Source: Archegozetes longisetosus
Lineage: Eukaryota; Arthropoda; Arachnida; Sarcoptiformes; Trhypochthoniidae
DNA length: 64,000 nucleotides
Assembly (NCBI GenBank): GCA_018873245.2
Contig: JAEMBT020000005.1
Location: 14,398,001-14,462,000 of the forward strand
Reading direction: 5' to 3'
Below are positions 1-11,576 of this stretch, in pieces. The notes under the pieces are model-generated. The model did not search any database, was not told the origin of the DNA, and saw only the letters and a program-made list of their open reading frames with translations. The first letter of the stretch is position 1. Every line of letters begins with the position of its first letter. The translations under genes and the position numbers were made by a program.

Positions 1-737
1 ACAATGGCAGGTATCGTATAACTAATTTCAATAATAATAAGGTCAATCTCTAGTTTAATAGACTTTTAGGTTTGGTGCTAAAAGTATTTAATTAACCCCT
101 ATATGCGAATGACTTTGGACTGAAAACCTATCATTTGTGTCAATGATCCACAATTTATCATTGGAATCGGTGATCAGTCGAGAATCAAACAAATGAGTTG
201 TTATGGATCAAAATATATTAAAGTAAATGTACTTTTTATTTAAAAAGAGAACTATTTCAATCATGAACGTGATTCATGATTGAAATATTTACAAAAATAT
301 GCTGTTTGTCATGAAATCAAAGCCTGATCTTTGCTAAAATAACTCACTACACTTGAAATTTTCTGACGTGGTCGTTTGGTGTGGGTCCCAATATAAAAGC
401 GTCATGTTCTATAAGCTTTTTTTTAAACAAAAGTTACGAAACATCAATAACTTAAGTTACGTCAATTAGATTTCCAAAGGCGATGTCCGTCTATACATTA
501 TACATTAAAGATAAAATAGTAACCAATCATAAATGCATCGATTGCTTAAAAGCGCTCAAGTCATTAAGCTTAAATTCGCGTCCCGTCTGTCGACTGATAC
601 TCAGTCTTAACAGTGTATCGCAGATCGGTTGAGTGAGCTTCAACTAACAAAAGTTTAAACAATAAAAATGAAAACTCGAAAGCCTTAGAATGTATGGGCA
701 GATATGAGCTGTCTCTACAGGTAATTGATGAATTGAT

Positions 738-795
<58 letters not shown>

Positions 796-1072
796 ATAAA
801 TACTAATGATTTAAGCGTCGGCTATCCGACAAGTTCGAGTTTGTGTTGAATGAGTTTCAAAACTCAATGTATTAAGATGTTCGGAGAAAAATTCGTATAA
901 GATTCAGTTATTTATAAATTTTTTTACTAATGATTCAGAACAAAAGATGTTTTACATAGAGTTAACATAATAGAGAAATAATCTTGCAAAGAAGAGAAGG
1001 GAACTGTAGAAACTTTGATTTTAGTGAATTTTTTTTTATAAAATAAGTATTACATGCTGTATATGTTGTATC
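1..1072. other. Gene-free AT-rich stretch with a TC microsatellite
   Basis: No reading frame with recognisable protein similarity is visible on either strand. An initiator-like TCAGTC near 601 is followed by a good donor-like CAG/gtaatt at about 717-724, so a non-coding first exon of some plus-strand gene is possible, but nothing else supports it. The TC run at 740-792 is listed separately. Confidence 0.5.
740..792. repeat. (TC)n microsatellite, about 26 units
   Basis: An uninterrupted TC dinucleotide run of about 52 bp. Such GAGA-type tracts are common in arthropod intergenic DNA and sometimes lie near promoters; no function can be shown here. Confidence 0.95.
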
Positions 1073-1527
1073 GCATATGCTTAAAAATTATGTGGTATTC
1101 ATTTCTGCTTAAAGTGGTTTTTATAACGGTGAGGATTCTCAAAGTGTTAGAAGGCATACATAAACAAATGCGTTCCATCACTACAAAGGAACTACAAATT
1201 GAGTAGATTATAAGACCGCACAATTATTACGAGAAAAGTTTGTAGATGATCAGCTTCTGCACACCTTTTAGATCGCATAGTATTCATGAGCTACTTGCAA
1301 AATAATATACTGTATACGAGCTCGCTAATACTATGAGGTCTAAAAGAGCTGGCCATATACAAACTTTTCTCATAATAATTGTGCGGTTTTATAATCTACT
1401 CAATTTGTAGTTCCTTTGTAGTGATGGAACGCATTTGTTTATGTATGCCTTCTAACACTTTGAGAATCTCGTCGTTATAAAAACCACTTTAAGCAGAAAT
1501 GAATACCTTATCATTTCTAAGCATATT
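1073..1527. repeat. Long imperfect inverted repeat (about 210-bp arms, short loop)
   Basis: The sequence from about 1073 to 1290 is repeated in reverse complement at about 1321-1527, leaving a loop of about 30 bp. Matching landmarks include GGTATTCATTTCTGCTTAAA on the left and its complement near 1490-1507, the shared AAATGCGTTCCATCACTAC block, and CTTTTAGA..CATAGTATT next to the loop. Arm identity looks high, with scattered mismatches and a few small indels. There is no transposase frame inside. It could be a hairpin-type MITE, a foldback derivative or a hairpin-RNA source. I did not find a convincing target duplication. Confidence 0.85.
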
Positions 1528-2809
1528 TGATGATTTTCGAGAAAAACAAGAAAGATTTATCTTATTAATACAATGGTGCGTCTAACTAATAATAACCTGA
1601 GTACTCTTGTTGCTCATTTTTAAATACACTTTTAATAAAAAATTTTTTACTTTAACACGTGTGTTAGTTGTAGTTATTCATTTTCTGCATCTTAATATTT
1701 AAAAAATTTCATTAAAGTTATTTTCTGTATAGCTGATGCACCTATAGATAAAACATAATTGCAAAATGCAGTTCCAAAAGATCAGTTCGAGCTTTCAGAT
1801 AAAAATCTTATCAAACTTTCCCTACTTTTCTCGGAAGTCATCGAATACAGTCCTTATTTTCATAAAACAAATCACATAAAAAATTGATCAAAATCAGAAC
1901 CTCTACAGTCCTCTACTCTTCTTTGTTAGTTTATTTAATTACTTAGTTAGTGACCTGTTATCGACCGTAATTCGTATCTTAGTTTTAGATCGTGATAGCA
2001 GACTTTGGGAAATAGCTCTCTAGAAATTTGCTGATTTCTCTTTTAATTTTTTCCGATCAATTGTTCAAATCCAGCTTTAAGAGATAAATGTGCAAAATAT
2101 AAATGACTAGTCATCCGTATTTGGGTTCATCATTTGAGTCATGAATTGCGAAATAACTTTGGTCATCTTCAGTAATACACTTTAATCACAACTTAAGTGC
2201 ACCAATTCTTAACTTATTTAAACACTTTCAATGCTTTCGATTACTTGTTGAAGCAATTTCATATTCAACTAAATAGCTTTTAGCAGTTTTATCGGGAACA
2301 CTTAGTTCTTTTCCTGACTTTACATAACTTTTACTAATTGTATTTTTTTCAATACATTTTTTCACATTTTTTTATTCCTTAGGCTTTCGGTCACTGCCAG
2401 ACTCCTCTCGAATTGTTCATTATTTTCTACTCGAGTTATTATATGATACACAGTTCTTGTGACCACTCTCTGTGTTTAAACAAAAAATTGACACTATTTG
2501 GTTTCCCTTTATATATATTTTGTTTATAGAAATTTGCAATAAATATTTTTCTATTTTGATTCGATATTTGCATATTTATTAAATATCGGGCGTTCGCTAT
2601 AATACTGCTTGGCTTACTTGTAGTGAAATAAGACGCCGAAATTATATTTTAGGAACTGCATTTGCATTCACTCATAAGTAGCGCTAAAGTTCATTTCGTT
2701 AGACAAACTAAATGAAATAAAACAACAAATATAAGAAATAGACAATTTCGTTAAACAAGTTATTATGAAATAAAAAAAATACTTTAGACACCATTTTTCT
2801 AACATGTAC
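1528..2809. other. Intergenic DNA, nothing recognised
   Basis: AT-rich sequence with many stops in all frames. No coding, RNA or mobile-element signature could be supported. Confidence 0.5.
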
Positions 2810-3312
2810 TAGATGTAATGAGTGAAAATTGCAATTTCATATTCATATCTTCAAAAGTATATTTAATGGCAAAATAATTACATATCTAATGAATATACTC
2901 GCCTCCCGTCTGCTCGACAAAGACCCAGCGAGGTCACAGGTTACACTTACCAGTGGCGATATTGTTTAGACTGATTTGCCTCTTATAACTTTTTCGTACA
3001 CAGTATGACAGTTAAACTTCATTTTCATAAGTTTGTTTTTTTGTCTCTTTGTTCTTGCAAATTGTTTATATCGCAAGTCAAATAAAAACTTTAAAATATT
3101 GCAAATCCATATTAGTTTGACGCTACTTTCGAACAAGTTATAAAAAAGAAATCAATTTACAAAATAGTGCCACTGGTAAGTGTAGCCTCTGACCTCGCTG
3201 GACCTTTGTCAAGCAGACGGGAAGCGAGTATATTCATTAGATATGTAATTATTATTTTGCCATTAAATATACTTTCGAAGATATGAAATTGCAATTTTCA
3301 CTGATTCCATCT
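2810..3312. repeat. Second long inverted repeat, arms decaying towards the centre
   Basis: The left arm starts near 2810 (TAGATGTAATGAGTGAAAAT) and is mirrored at about 3170-3312. The outer 130 bp of each arm are close to identical, including the block with CTCGC..CCCGTCTGCT..GACAAAG and the block ACTTACCAGTGGC. The inner arms (about 2960-3060 against 3065-3165) match more weakly. The centre is near 3060. No frame inside resembles a transposase. It is unrelated in sequence to the inverted repeat at 1073-1527. Confidence 0.8.
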
Positions 3313-4563
3313 AATAAAATCAAGTTTTCTGATATATTTGTTAGCGAATTAACAACAAATTCATTAAATCAAATATAAACCGAAATAAACTTTGGTACTA
3401 CTCATAAGCTAACTTTACAAATCTTAATATTCACTTTTATCAGTTTTATCTCTTAACGATAAAAAGTCAAAAATCACTATTAATCAATGACATTATTACT
3501 CTCAGTGTCTCTTTTGACTTCATAAAATAATGCTTTTAAATTATATTCTAGGTCATTTTTACCATTTAAGCAATAAAACTCCAATGTCACAGAACGCACT
3601 ACACATGTCAAACCGCTAACCTAACCTAACCAAGTTGACCTTATATCGTGTCGGATTAGTTAGGCTAGGTTGGGTTAGGTAGAGTTAGTTCGGATTAGAT
3701 CAGGGGTTTGGTACTGTGCTTAAAGAAGCACTGAACCCAATCTCAAATCCTTTTTGATTAGAAACTAATAGTTCAACTCATAAAGGACTATAGCTTGAGT
3801 ATTTACTGTTATTTTAGAATTGTGGTGTTAAAAGAGAACTGGTCAACATTGCTTTACCCTTTTGGGGTTCTATTCATAGTGAAAGGAAAAATGGCCAGTA
3901 TTATTCATAATTCTTATCTATATGGCTGAAATAAAAAAAAGCTTTGAAATACTTTTGCAGTTCGTACTGTATCGAACGCCCAATATACAGTATTAATCTA
4001 TACAAACGATATGAAAGCTATAAAAAACGGCTAGATCTAGAATCTCGTACTAATGCGAGACTTTAGCGAATGCTATTCGAAACTGCTAAAGTCTCGCGCT
4101 AATACTAATGCTAATACTAAATTAAGAGTATTTCAAAAGTAATCGTATTAGTATTCGTATTGTCAAATTAATTATTAAAAATTTGATCGCAGTTAATAAC
4201 TGCTACTCTCTTTAAGGAATTGTTTTATTTAAATGTTTTTACAATCAGTTTTCAAACTTATGATTTAGTTTTTGTTTCAATTAAAATTTATTAGTTCAAG
4301 GTAGATATAACTTTTTGATCTTTTAAAAATGTATTGAATTTCATTTTTCAGATAAATTGATATATACAGTGTGCTGAACATTTTTGTGTAAAAGAACTCT
4401 AAAATGGCGACAATTCGTTGTTTCGCATCACTTTGGCAAGCTATTAAATAAAAATATAATTTTCAATTACTATAGTATGCTCTATTACTGTAAAGTTTAA
4501 ATAAACATGACATAATACTTAAATCTTCTATAATTAACATTAGTGCGAGACTAGCTAGTTCCT
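3313..4563. other. Intergenic DNA with a telomere-like tract
   Basis: No gene recognised. Apart from the TTAGG-like tract at 3615-3692, the stretch is AT-rich and has a short run of imperfect 'gctaata' repeats near 4090-4125. Confidence 0.5.
3615..3692. repeat. TTAGG-type telomeric-like tract in inverted arrangement
   Basis: Three CTAAC units (the complement of TTAGG/GTTAG) lie at about 3615-3631. About 25 bp later degenerate TTAGG/GTTAG units run in the other orientation at about 3655-3692 (gttaggctaggttgggttagg). TTAGG is the common arthropod telomere repeat. The tract is too short and degenerate to be a chromosome end and reads as an interstitial relic or fill-in sequence. Confidence 0.5.
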
Positions 4564-5912
4564 ATAAAAACTAGTGATGTATAGCTTAAGACTAAGAATA
4601 AGACTAAGCAAAATAAGACATATTAAAATCGTTTGGCTTAAGACTAAGACTAAGTCAGACAAATGATTTTTGGATTTTCAAATTAAGACTAAGATTAAGA
4701 CAAATGAAATTTCTTTCTATAAAATTAAGACTAAGACAAGAGAAACATATTTATAAGAGTAAGACTAAGACTAAGACAAAGTGAGAAGTTTAGATACAAA
4801 TATGGTCATTTAATCCATTAGAAATGATTCATTTTTTGAAGTTTTCAATTATAAAACCATTTGTAAATCACTAGATAAACAATTGCACTCCTATTGCAAT
4901 ACGTTTTAATAGTGAATGTCTTTGCGCTTAGTTTTGTTTTGTTAGTCTATTGATCATTTTATGAAACACTAGCTAGAAATACGGGCAAAAGCCAGTTATT
5001 AAGTTCATAAAAAATAAATATTTAAAACTTTATTCAACAAATAAATAGTTCTTTAAATAGAGATTTTTCAATTTTTTCTCTCATTTAGTATTAGTCTATA
5101 AACTTAGAATAACTCTAAAGCCTTACTAAATCTTCGACGACTTTATTAGTCGTCGAATCTTTGCTTGTATCACAATCACTAATATTTGTAATAATATAAC
5201 TACATGCACAAACACAGATACAAAATACACTTCAAATTTCACTTTAAAAAATCTTAAAACAATATTAAAAAATTTAGCTTAATTTTACTAATCGTTGTTT
5301 TCGTTTGCTATGTGTGCGAGTTACTTGCATGTAGTGCAATGTCTTTTCTTGTTCAGAACTTTGCTTATTTAAATCGTATCGTGTTTCAATTAAGTGGCGT
5401 ATTCACGAAATTCAAAAATAGAATAGTAGTTAACTTTTAGTCTGAAAAATACTTTAATTAACTCTTTGTGTCAGATGAAAAACATTGAGACCAGTCTGAT
5501 TTCTCTGTGATGACCACGAAGAAAGTTTTTGACTGGTCGTACAGAAAGAGCATTTAAGCATTTTATTATATAGATATTAGAAGATAATCAAAAATTTCAA
5601 AATGTTATAATATATGCTATAAAGAGATAACTAGCACAAGTAGTAAGACTAAGACTAAGACTAAGCAAAACGAAAATTTTTGACTATAAGACTAAGACTA
5701 AGATAAGAGAAATGAAATTTTTGACTATAAGACTAAGACTAAGGTAAGAGAAATGAAATTTTTGACTATAAGACTAAGACTAAGACAAGAGAAATGAAAT
5801 TTTTGACTATAAGACTAAGACTAAGACAAGAGAAATGAAATTTTTGACTATAAGACTAAGACTAAGACAAGAGAAATTAAAAATCTCTAAGCTATACAAC
5901 ACTAATAAAAAC
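4564..5912. mobile_element. Non-autonomous hAT element (4572-5904) with 8-bp target duplication
   Basis: The terminal inverted repeats TAGTGATGTATAGCTTAAG (4572 onward) and TAGTGTTGTATAGCTTAGAG (complement, ending at 5904) are bounded by a perfect 8-bp direct duplication, ATAAAAAC, at 4564-4571 and 5905-5912. An 8-bp duplication and a TAGNGNTG-type end are typical of hAT transposons. The 1333-bp body has no transposase frame. Both subterminal zones are rich in 'aagactaagac' repeats in the same orientation (4585-4790 and 5641-5880). The copy is complete but could move only with a transposase supplied elsewhere. Confidence 0.85.
5641..5880. repeat. 41-bp minisatellite, about five units
   Basis: GACTATAAGACTAAGACTAA begins at 5682, 5723, 5764, 5805 and 5846, giving an exact period of 41 bp. 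Units differ by only one or two bases (for example gataag, ggtaag or gacaag), so the array expanded recently. Partial units lead in from 5641. It lies in the 3' subterminal part of the hAT element. A diverged relative of the same motif occupies the 5' subterminal part at 4585-4790. Confidence 0.95.
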
Positions 5913-7527
5913 CATCATAACAACGCAATTTATTTATGTACTCAGATTTTTATAGAAAACTATCTATACATGTATTACTTGTAGACTTCTTTTATGCGCT
6001 CTTTTCTCCAAACATCTCAATTTCATATTTTAAGTTTATTTGCTCAGAATCTTTCAATAGCGGATATTGTATGCATTTAAATAATAGTCAATTTGAAACT
6101 AAATCTTTTTGCAATTCTTTAAATAGTTAACTTTTCATCAATTCCATTTCTTATCTTTCTTAATGCCTTAAGTTTATTTTGATTTTTTTTTCAAATTATC
6201 TAGTTCAATCATACCCTATATGTTGTTTACTGTCAACTACTTTCTTAAAAAATATTCAACGCAATAATAAAATCGTAGCCCATATTTGATGATATTATTT
6301 TGTAATCAAATTGTCTTTTAGAGCAAAGAGACTTACGTTCATAATCAACATTAAATAAAAGTGAAGACAAGTTAATGTTATGAAATTTTCCATCAAATTA
6401 TACTTAAGTTATTTATGCTTATGTCTGTATTTTTACACATTCATTTACGAAATAAACTTAATCTATTAGTAATAATGAAGTTATTTGATTTCATATTCGA
6501 ACAAACTTGGCTCTCGTATGAAGTATCTCTTATATTGTTGATAATGGCGTTCATCAGTTTCATAAGTTTAATTTTATGTAAGTCCTTATTAATCAGTAAA
6601 TACTTGTAATCAGTATTTGACTGAAGTATTTGTATAAGCGCTATTGCCTAGCACTAGTACTTCATTCCATTGCGTTGCATACTAAAATCATGTAACTTGT
6701 TTTGCACATTTAAATTAAAAGGTTTACTTTAAAACTAGTTTTATAGTACATTCAATAAAAATTGATTAAATATAAATCAATCAATTCGAAGTTAATGAGA
6801 AACAACTTTTTTTCTCATTTCATACAAATTGTGAAACATAATTGAAATGTTTTTAAAACAAGACTAAAACATTTCATTAGGAATTGATGTTCTTATTTTA
6901 TGACTATTTACTATATGATTACAAAATCTAAACATTCAATAACAATATTGATTATTGTGCTCTGAGCTTATGCATAGCCCGGAACCAACAATAATAAACA
7001 TTAATGACTCGAGCGAACTGAATGAACAAATGATGTTCCGTACTCTGTGTTTGCTTCATTCTAATCATTACTAAAACACTTTCACCCATACAACAAACAT
7101 TGTTTTTGTGATCCTTTTCCCTATTTATTATATACTTATCCAAATTCTTCTGTCATTGATCCACTGAATGTGTTTATATACCAAAAGACTATTGAAATTG
7201 AGCTTTTGAAAAAATTGCATACTCTCTTATGACATGTTTATCGAACAAATGTTTACAATATATCACATAAACTAATTAGTACTTCTATCCAAATAGAATT
7301 GCAGGACTATATTCGAAAGTTTTGCCTCACATGCAACAACATTATTATAGGAATGCTATTAAGCAGATCTGATGTTTCCACAGAATTTGATGTCATCCAT
7401 TCATTAGGAACTGCAGTTATAGTTTATTACTTGTTTATCCAATAAAAGTTTGTGAGTTCTGCATAACTTGTGACCTATCAGTAAGTTTCAACATATTTTA
7501 TACACTGTTTCGACACTTACCTTCAAA
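5913..7527. other. Intergenic DNA upstream of the G-alpha gene
   Basis: Several open frames of 60-64 codons occur here, but none shows family resemblance or codon structure. The last 100 bp before the G-alpha ATG hold no clear TATA box or initiator. Confidence 0.5.
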
Positions 7528-8610
7528 ATGGATTATATAATGGATTGTTGTTCGAGCAAGGAAGCAAAAGTTCAGCGAAAAATTAATAAAAAAATCGAGC
7601 GACAACTGAGAAAAGATAAACGCAATACTAGGCGTAAATTGAAATTGTTATTACTCGGAACGGGAGAGTCGGGAAAGAGTACATTCATTAAGCAAATGCG
7701 AATCATTTATGAGTGCGGATTTTCTGACGACGAGAAGCGGAGTTTTATTAATCTTGTTTATCAAAATATATTTATGTCGATGCAGAGCATGATTAAAGCT
7801 ATGGATTTGTTGAAGATCAATTATGAAATACCGAAAAATTTAGAAAATGCTCGACTTATACTAAGTGTGGAAACCACACAACTCACTGTACTTCGTGATA
7901 ATTATGTCACAGCTATTAAGCAGTTGTGGTCTGATTCTGGAATACAAGAGTGTTATAATAGAAGAAATGAATATCAATTGACTGATTCCTCCAAATACTT
8001 TATGACTGATATCGATAGGATTTCGGATGTTAATTATCTCCCGACACAACAGGATATACTCCGAGTTCGAGTACCGACTAATGGCATTAATGAATACAGT
8101 TTTGAATTGGAATCTATTATATTCCGAATGGTTGATGTCGGAGGTCAGAGATCGGAGCGCAGAAAATGGATCCACTGTTTCGAAAATGTGACTTCGATTA
8201 TATTTATTGTTGCTTTAAGTGAATTCGACCAGATCTTATTCGAGTCTCATAATGAAAATCGATTAGAAGAAAGTAAGGCCCTGTTCAGAACTATAGTTAC
8301 ATGTGAATGGTTTCAAAATTCATCAATTATTCTATTTCTGAATAAGAATGATTTGTTTGAGGAGAAGATTATTTCTTCACATCTTATCGATTATTTTCCT
8401 GAATATGATGGGCCGAAAAAGGATGCGAACTCTGCCCGAGAGTTTATTATGAAAATGTTTTTCGATCTAATTCCTGATATCTACTTAAAACGAATTATTT
8501 ATTCGCATTTCACTTGTGCTACGGATACAGAAAATATAAGATTCGTTTTTAAAGCTGTTAAGGACACTATTTTTGAACTTCTTTTAAGAAAAGAAATCCA
8601 AATTTTTTAG
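7528..8610 (+). CDS. Intronless Gq-type heterotrimeric G protein alpha subunit
   Basis: This 360-residue protein is a GTP-binding alpha subunit closest to the Gq/11 class (phospholipase C-beta activators). The P-loop GTGESGKST is at residues 44-52. The helical domain covers about 65-175. Switch I with [10 protein letters not shown] holds the catalytic arginine at 181. Switch [14 protein letters not shown] is at 203-214, with the catalytic glutamine at 207. NKND (Gq has NKKD) is at 272-275 and TCATDT at 329-334. The N-terminal MDCCSS offers the usual palmitoylation cysteines. Length matches the family (353-360). Two features are odd. The whole gene is one exon, whereas animal Gq genes are normally split. 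The C-terminal tail, which contacts receptors, reads RKEIQIF in place of the nearly invariant LKEYNLV, with two extra residues just upstream near 318. I infer a retrocopy that kept GTPase residues while changing receptor coupling. No poly(A) scar is obvious. Confidence 0.93.
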   Translation: MDYIMDCCSSKEAKVQRKINKKIERQLRKDKRNTRRKLKLLLLGTGESGKSTFIKQMRIIYECGFSDDEKRSFINLVYQNIFMSMQSMIKAMDLLKINYEIPKNLENARLILSVETTQLTVLRDNYVTAIKQLWSDSGIQECYNRRNEYQLTDSSKYFMTDIDRISDVNYLPTQQDILRVRVPTNGINEYSFELESIIFRMVDVGGQRSERRKWIHCFENVTSIIFIVALSEFDQILFESHNENRLEESKALFRTIVTCEWFQNSSIILFLNKNDLFEEKIISSHLIDYFPEYDGPKKDANSAREFIMKMFFDLIPDIYLKRIIYSHFTCATDTENIRFVFKAVKDTIFELLLRKEIQIF

Positions 8611-8779
8611 TTAGGTTTATAAAAAAATGAGTAAAATCTTAATCTAACTCAGATAAAACTAACTTTTCCTATAAAATATAAAACATAAATTAAGGATAAT
8701 TTTAATGCTGATTATAAATCATATGCTAATTATTGTTCATGATTTTTCTATGAAACCTATTCACTTATTTATCTAATAA

Positions 8780-8979
8780 TATTAGGTTGGCCCACAAGTC
8801 TTTGCCACTATTCGAGCTTTATTATTAAGTTTTTAAAATAGAAAAGCCATATTCTTCGAACACTAGTTAGTAGTCTCTATCGCACTCAATTACTCGCATA
8901 TCATAAAGTCATAGAATATTTTCAACTTCTAAGAAATTTATAAAGAATAAATGGCAAGGACTTACGGGTCAACCTAATA
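8780..8979. mobile_element. Short mariner-like MITE with TA duplication
   Basis: The left end TTAGGTTGGCCCACAAGTCT starts at 8782. The right end, on the complement, is TTAGGTTGACCCGTAAGTCC, ending at 8977. Both are flanked by TA. These are mariner-type terminal inverted repeats (TTAGGTTGG..AAGT), and TA is the mariner target site. The body is only 196 bp with no transposase, so it is a deletion derivative needing an external mariner transposase. Confidence 0.88.
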
Positions 8980-9292
8980 CTTAAACAATTGATAAATGTG
9001 CGCTGATTTGCTTTCGTATTAAATAAAGTTTATGAACTTTAAATCAGAGAATATTTAAATTGAAAGGTAACGCGTGATTGTCTGAAATAATCAAGTTATT
9101 GATTAAATGCATGATCTATCAAGAGGTTATTATTAATTTGAAGTTGCCTTAGACTGAAAACGTTTTCTTATCTCTAGTTTTAGCCTATGAGGTATTTATT
9201 GATAACAATTCTCCTATTATTAAATTCAATTCTTGTGGTATAATTAATCACAGATCTCTTTAAAATAAACATGATTTTAGTCCTAATAATAA

Positions 9293-9436
9293 AAAATTGA
9301 CGAAGAAGCAAAGTTTAGAGAATATCCATGGATAGTATCATACATAACCAGAAATAATGGTATTATTCTTATTTGTGGCAGAACTATAATTGCAAAATTT
9401 TGGATGTTAACAGCAGCACGTTGTTTGCATAAGTAA
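9293..9436 (+). pseudogene. Trypsin-like serine protease exon fragment, catalytic His replaced by Arg
   Basis: One frame reads IDEEAKFREYPWIVSY, then LICGRTII and WMLTAARC, and stops at 9434-9436. This follows the S1 protease order YPW-V-S, C-G-x-x-I, W-LTAAHC. The charge-relay histidine of AHC is arginine here (codon at 9419-9421). The zymogen-type IVGG start is also missing, and an in-frame TAA lies just before the fragment at 9290-9292. A donor-like gtaata overlaps the end, so it may derive from an internal exon. I found no convincing second half with the catalytic Asp or Ser within the next kilobase. It is most likely a relic of a protease paralogue; a surviving exon of a catalytically dead paralogue is less likely. 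Confidence 0.6.
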
Positions 9437-11576
9437 TATTGTTATGATTTGCTTTTAGAATCTCATTTTTAAAAATGACGCTCACGTTCGCAAATTACAC
9501 TGAGCTTCAAACTTTAAAAGTGCTAAATGTGAGCGCCATTCAATACGATTAGATATTATAAAGGCAAAAGCAAAGTATATCTCAAAATTGAAACTATTTG
9601 TTATTTGATTGAAATTTTTCATCTTTTGTCTTTTTCTTTTCAACCTTTTTTCAGAACTAATTTGACCAAATGATAAGATTGAACTTTATTTAGGGCCAGT
9701 CCTCAAACGGAAACAAATAGAAGTAAAGGTATAAAAAGATTATCATACATAAAAATAATAAAACAGATCTGCCAATCACTTGGAAAGAACTTTCTTGGCA
9801 AATCGTTAAGATATCGCTCCTATCAAAACCATGAGACTAATTGAGTTAATATTTGATTGAACTCATTATTTAGTAAATGACTTGCGTTTACCAAAGCGAG
9901 AAATACTCAATAAATTGAGTAAACCAACACATTTCGCTAGCTGGGCTCTAGCACATATAAATAGCACTAAACCAAAGCTCAGGCTACTGAAAACTAAGTT
10001 TACTACGGATTGATCCGAAAAATGTTATTCAAAGTTAATTGTCTGCTCTTTGAACACTTGTCAACTCATCGCTTGCTTGTGATGTGAGTTGTTCATTTGT
10101 AAAGTTTGTCTTTTGTTCAACTTTCTTACAAACTCTCGTGAAGACTTTTTTTAAAAGCTATTCCTTCCTGGTAGTCCTTTAATACAGCTTTGCGGCTGTC
10201 GAGCGATTGTTATCAGAGTCTTGTCTTTCGGCAGCACTGGCAGAAATCGAGGCAAACGTGCTTTATTAACATTTACTGGACTAGAGTCTCATAAAATTTG
10301 GATTCGATCCAAACTGATATCTCTTTTGTGAAAGCAGTCGATGGCATGGAATCTATTGCCAAGCATTTACTTGGATATAGAATATTACTCAATTTATCTC
10401 TTATTGTCAGTTTTATTCTTCAAATCTTAAATACAATGTTTTGGAAAAGAAATTGACAATTTTGTCAGCCTAATTTAAACGCAATTTTATTAAATTTGAT
10501 ATACTGTACGTTAGATGGCGTCCTACGAGGTATTTATAGTATTATTTTGCATTGGAATCATTGAATTAAAGGCACTTTTTCATGTTCTCGATTAGATTGA
10601 TATAAAACAATGAAATATTATCTAATGTGTACTGAATGATTGATTGAAGGAGTGTCTTTACTATTAAACTGTGAGGAAATGAACACATACTTACGTTAAT
10701 TATTTATTATTGAGAATGAAAAATATGGCTCAATTTTTGCGTTCATTCGTTCACACAGTGATTCATTGTAATAATAGCGCTCACAATAATCTAAATAACA
10801 ATAAAACAATTTAGCGATGTGTTTATGGGACCATTTATGGGACTTTGTTCGTTGTTAAGTGTTTAACAAAACACTTATTGATGGAGTAATTCAATATGAC
10901 TGAGGTATCCAACGATACTAAAGTATGGCACTATCGAAATTATTAAACATTAAATTTAGAATGCAACTTAGAGGCATTTCCTAAATAGTCCGATTTTTAT
11001 AAAAGATAAAAACTATTTCATAACTAATAGTTTACTCTTAGGCTAGAAAATTGTTGCTCTTTTTTACAAGTATATTTTGAGCTTGTGCCACACTTCCATA
11101 CAACTTGTATATTATTGTATTACAAAATATATCAAATTATTTGCGGTTAAATATAAGTAAAGAACTGTTCAGAAAGTGATTTGTATCGCAAAAAGCAGCC
11201 GAAAGATAAACTACTAATTTCTTGCAAGTTTCGACATAAAAACTGATCAAAATTTGACAATAGAATTAGTCATAAAATATATAAGATAGATAAGATAGAA
11301 ATTGAAGAATTGACTGCTCATAGATATGAACCTGAAATTTGTTGATTAAAATTCTTTATTACGAACCTTAAGTGAAACCAATTAACAACTAATAGTTGGT
11401 CTTATAGCGTTTTTCTAAATTTTACATCAGTTACATAAAATCTATCAACAAATTTATCAAAAATTGAAATTCACTCTTATTAGATTTGTCTTACGATATG
11501 AAACGAATTTGCGATAAATGCCGAATTATTGTCAATTGACATCAGAGTTTGTTCTAAAGGCATTAAGTTTTGAGAT
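9437..11576. other. Intergenic DNA, nothing recognised
   Basis: No supported coding frame. The part from 10030 to 10300 is a little less AT-rich than its surroundings but has stops in all frames and no visible domain. Confidence 0.5.

Noticed and set aside
590-724. Possible promoter and non-coding first exon (TCAGTC near 601, donor near 717)
   Set aside because: No TATA or downstream element at proper distance and no downstream exon can be linked.
4970-5575. CACTAGCTAGAAATACGGGC-like start and TTTTATTATATAGATATTAG-like end, resembling ends of decayed non-LTR or related retroelements inside the hAT
   Set aside because: Match is loose, no coding remnant and no target duplication; cannot be separated from chance in AT-rich DNA.
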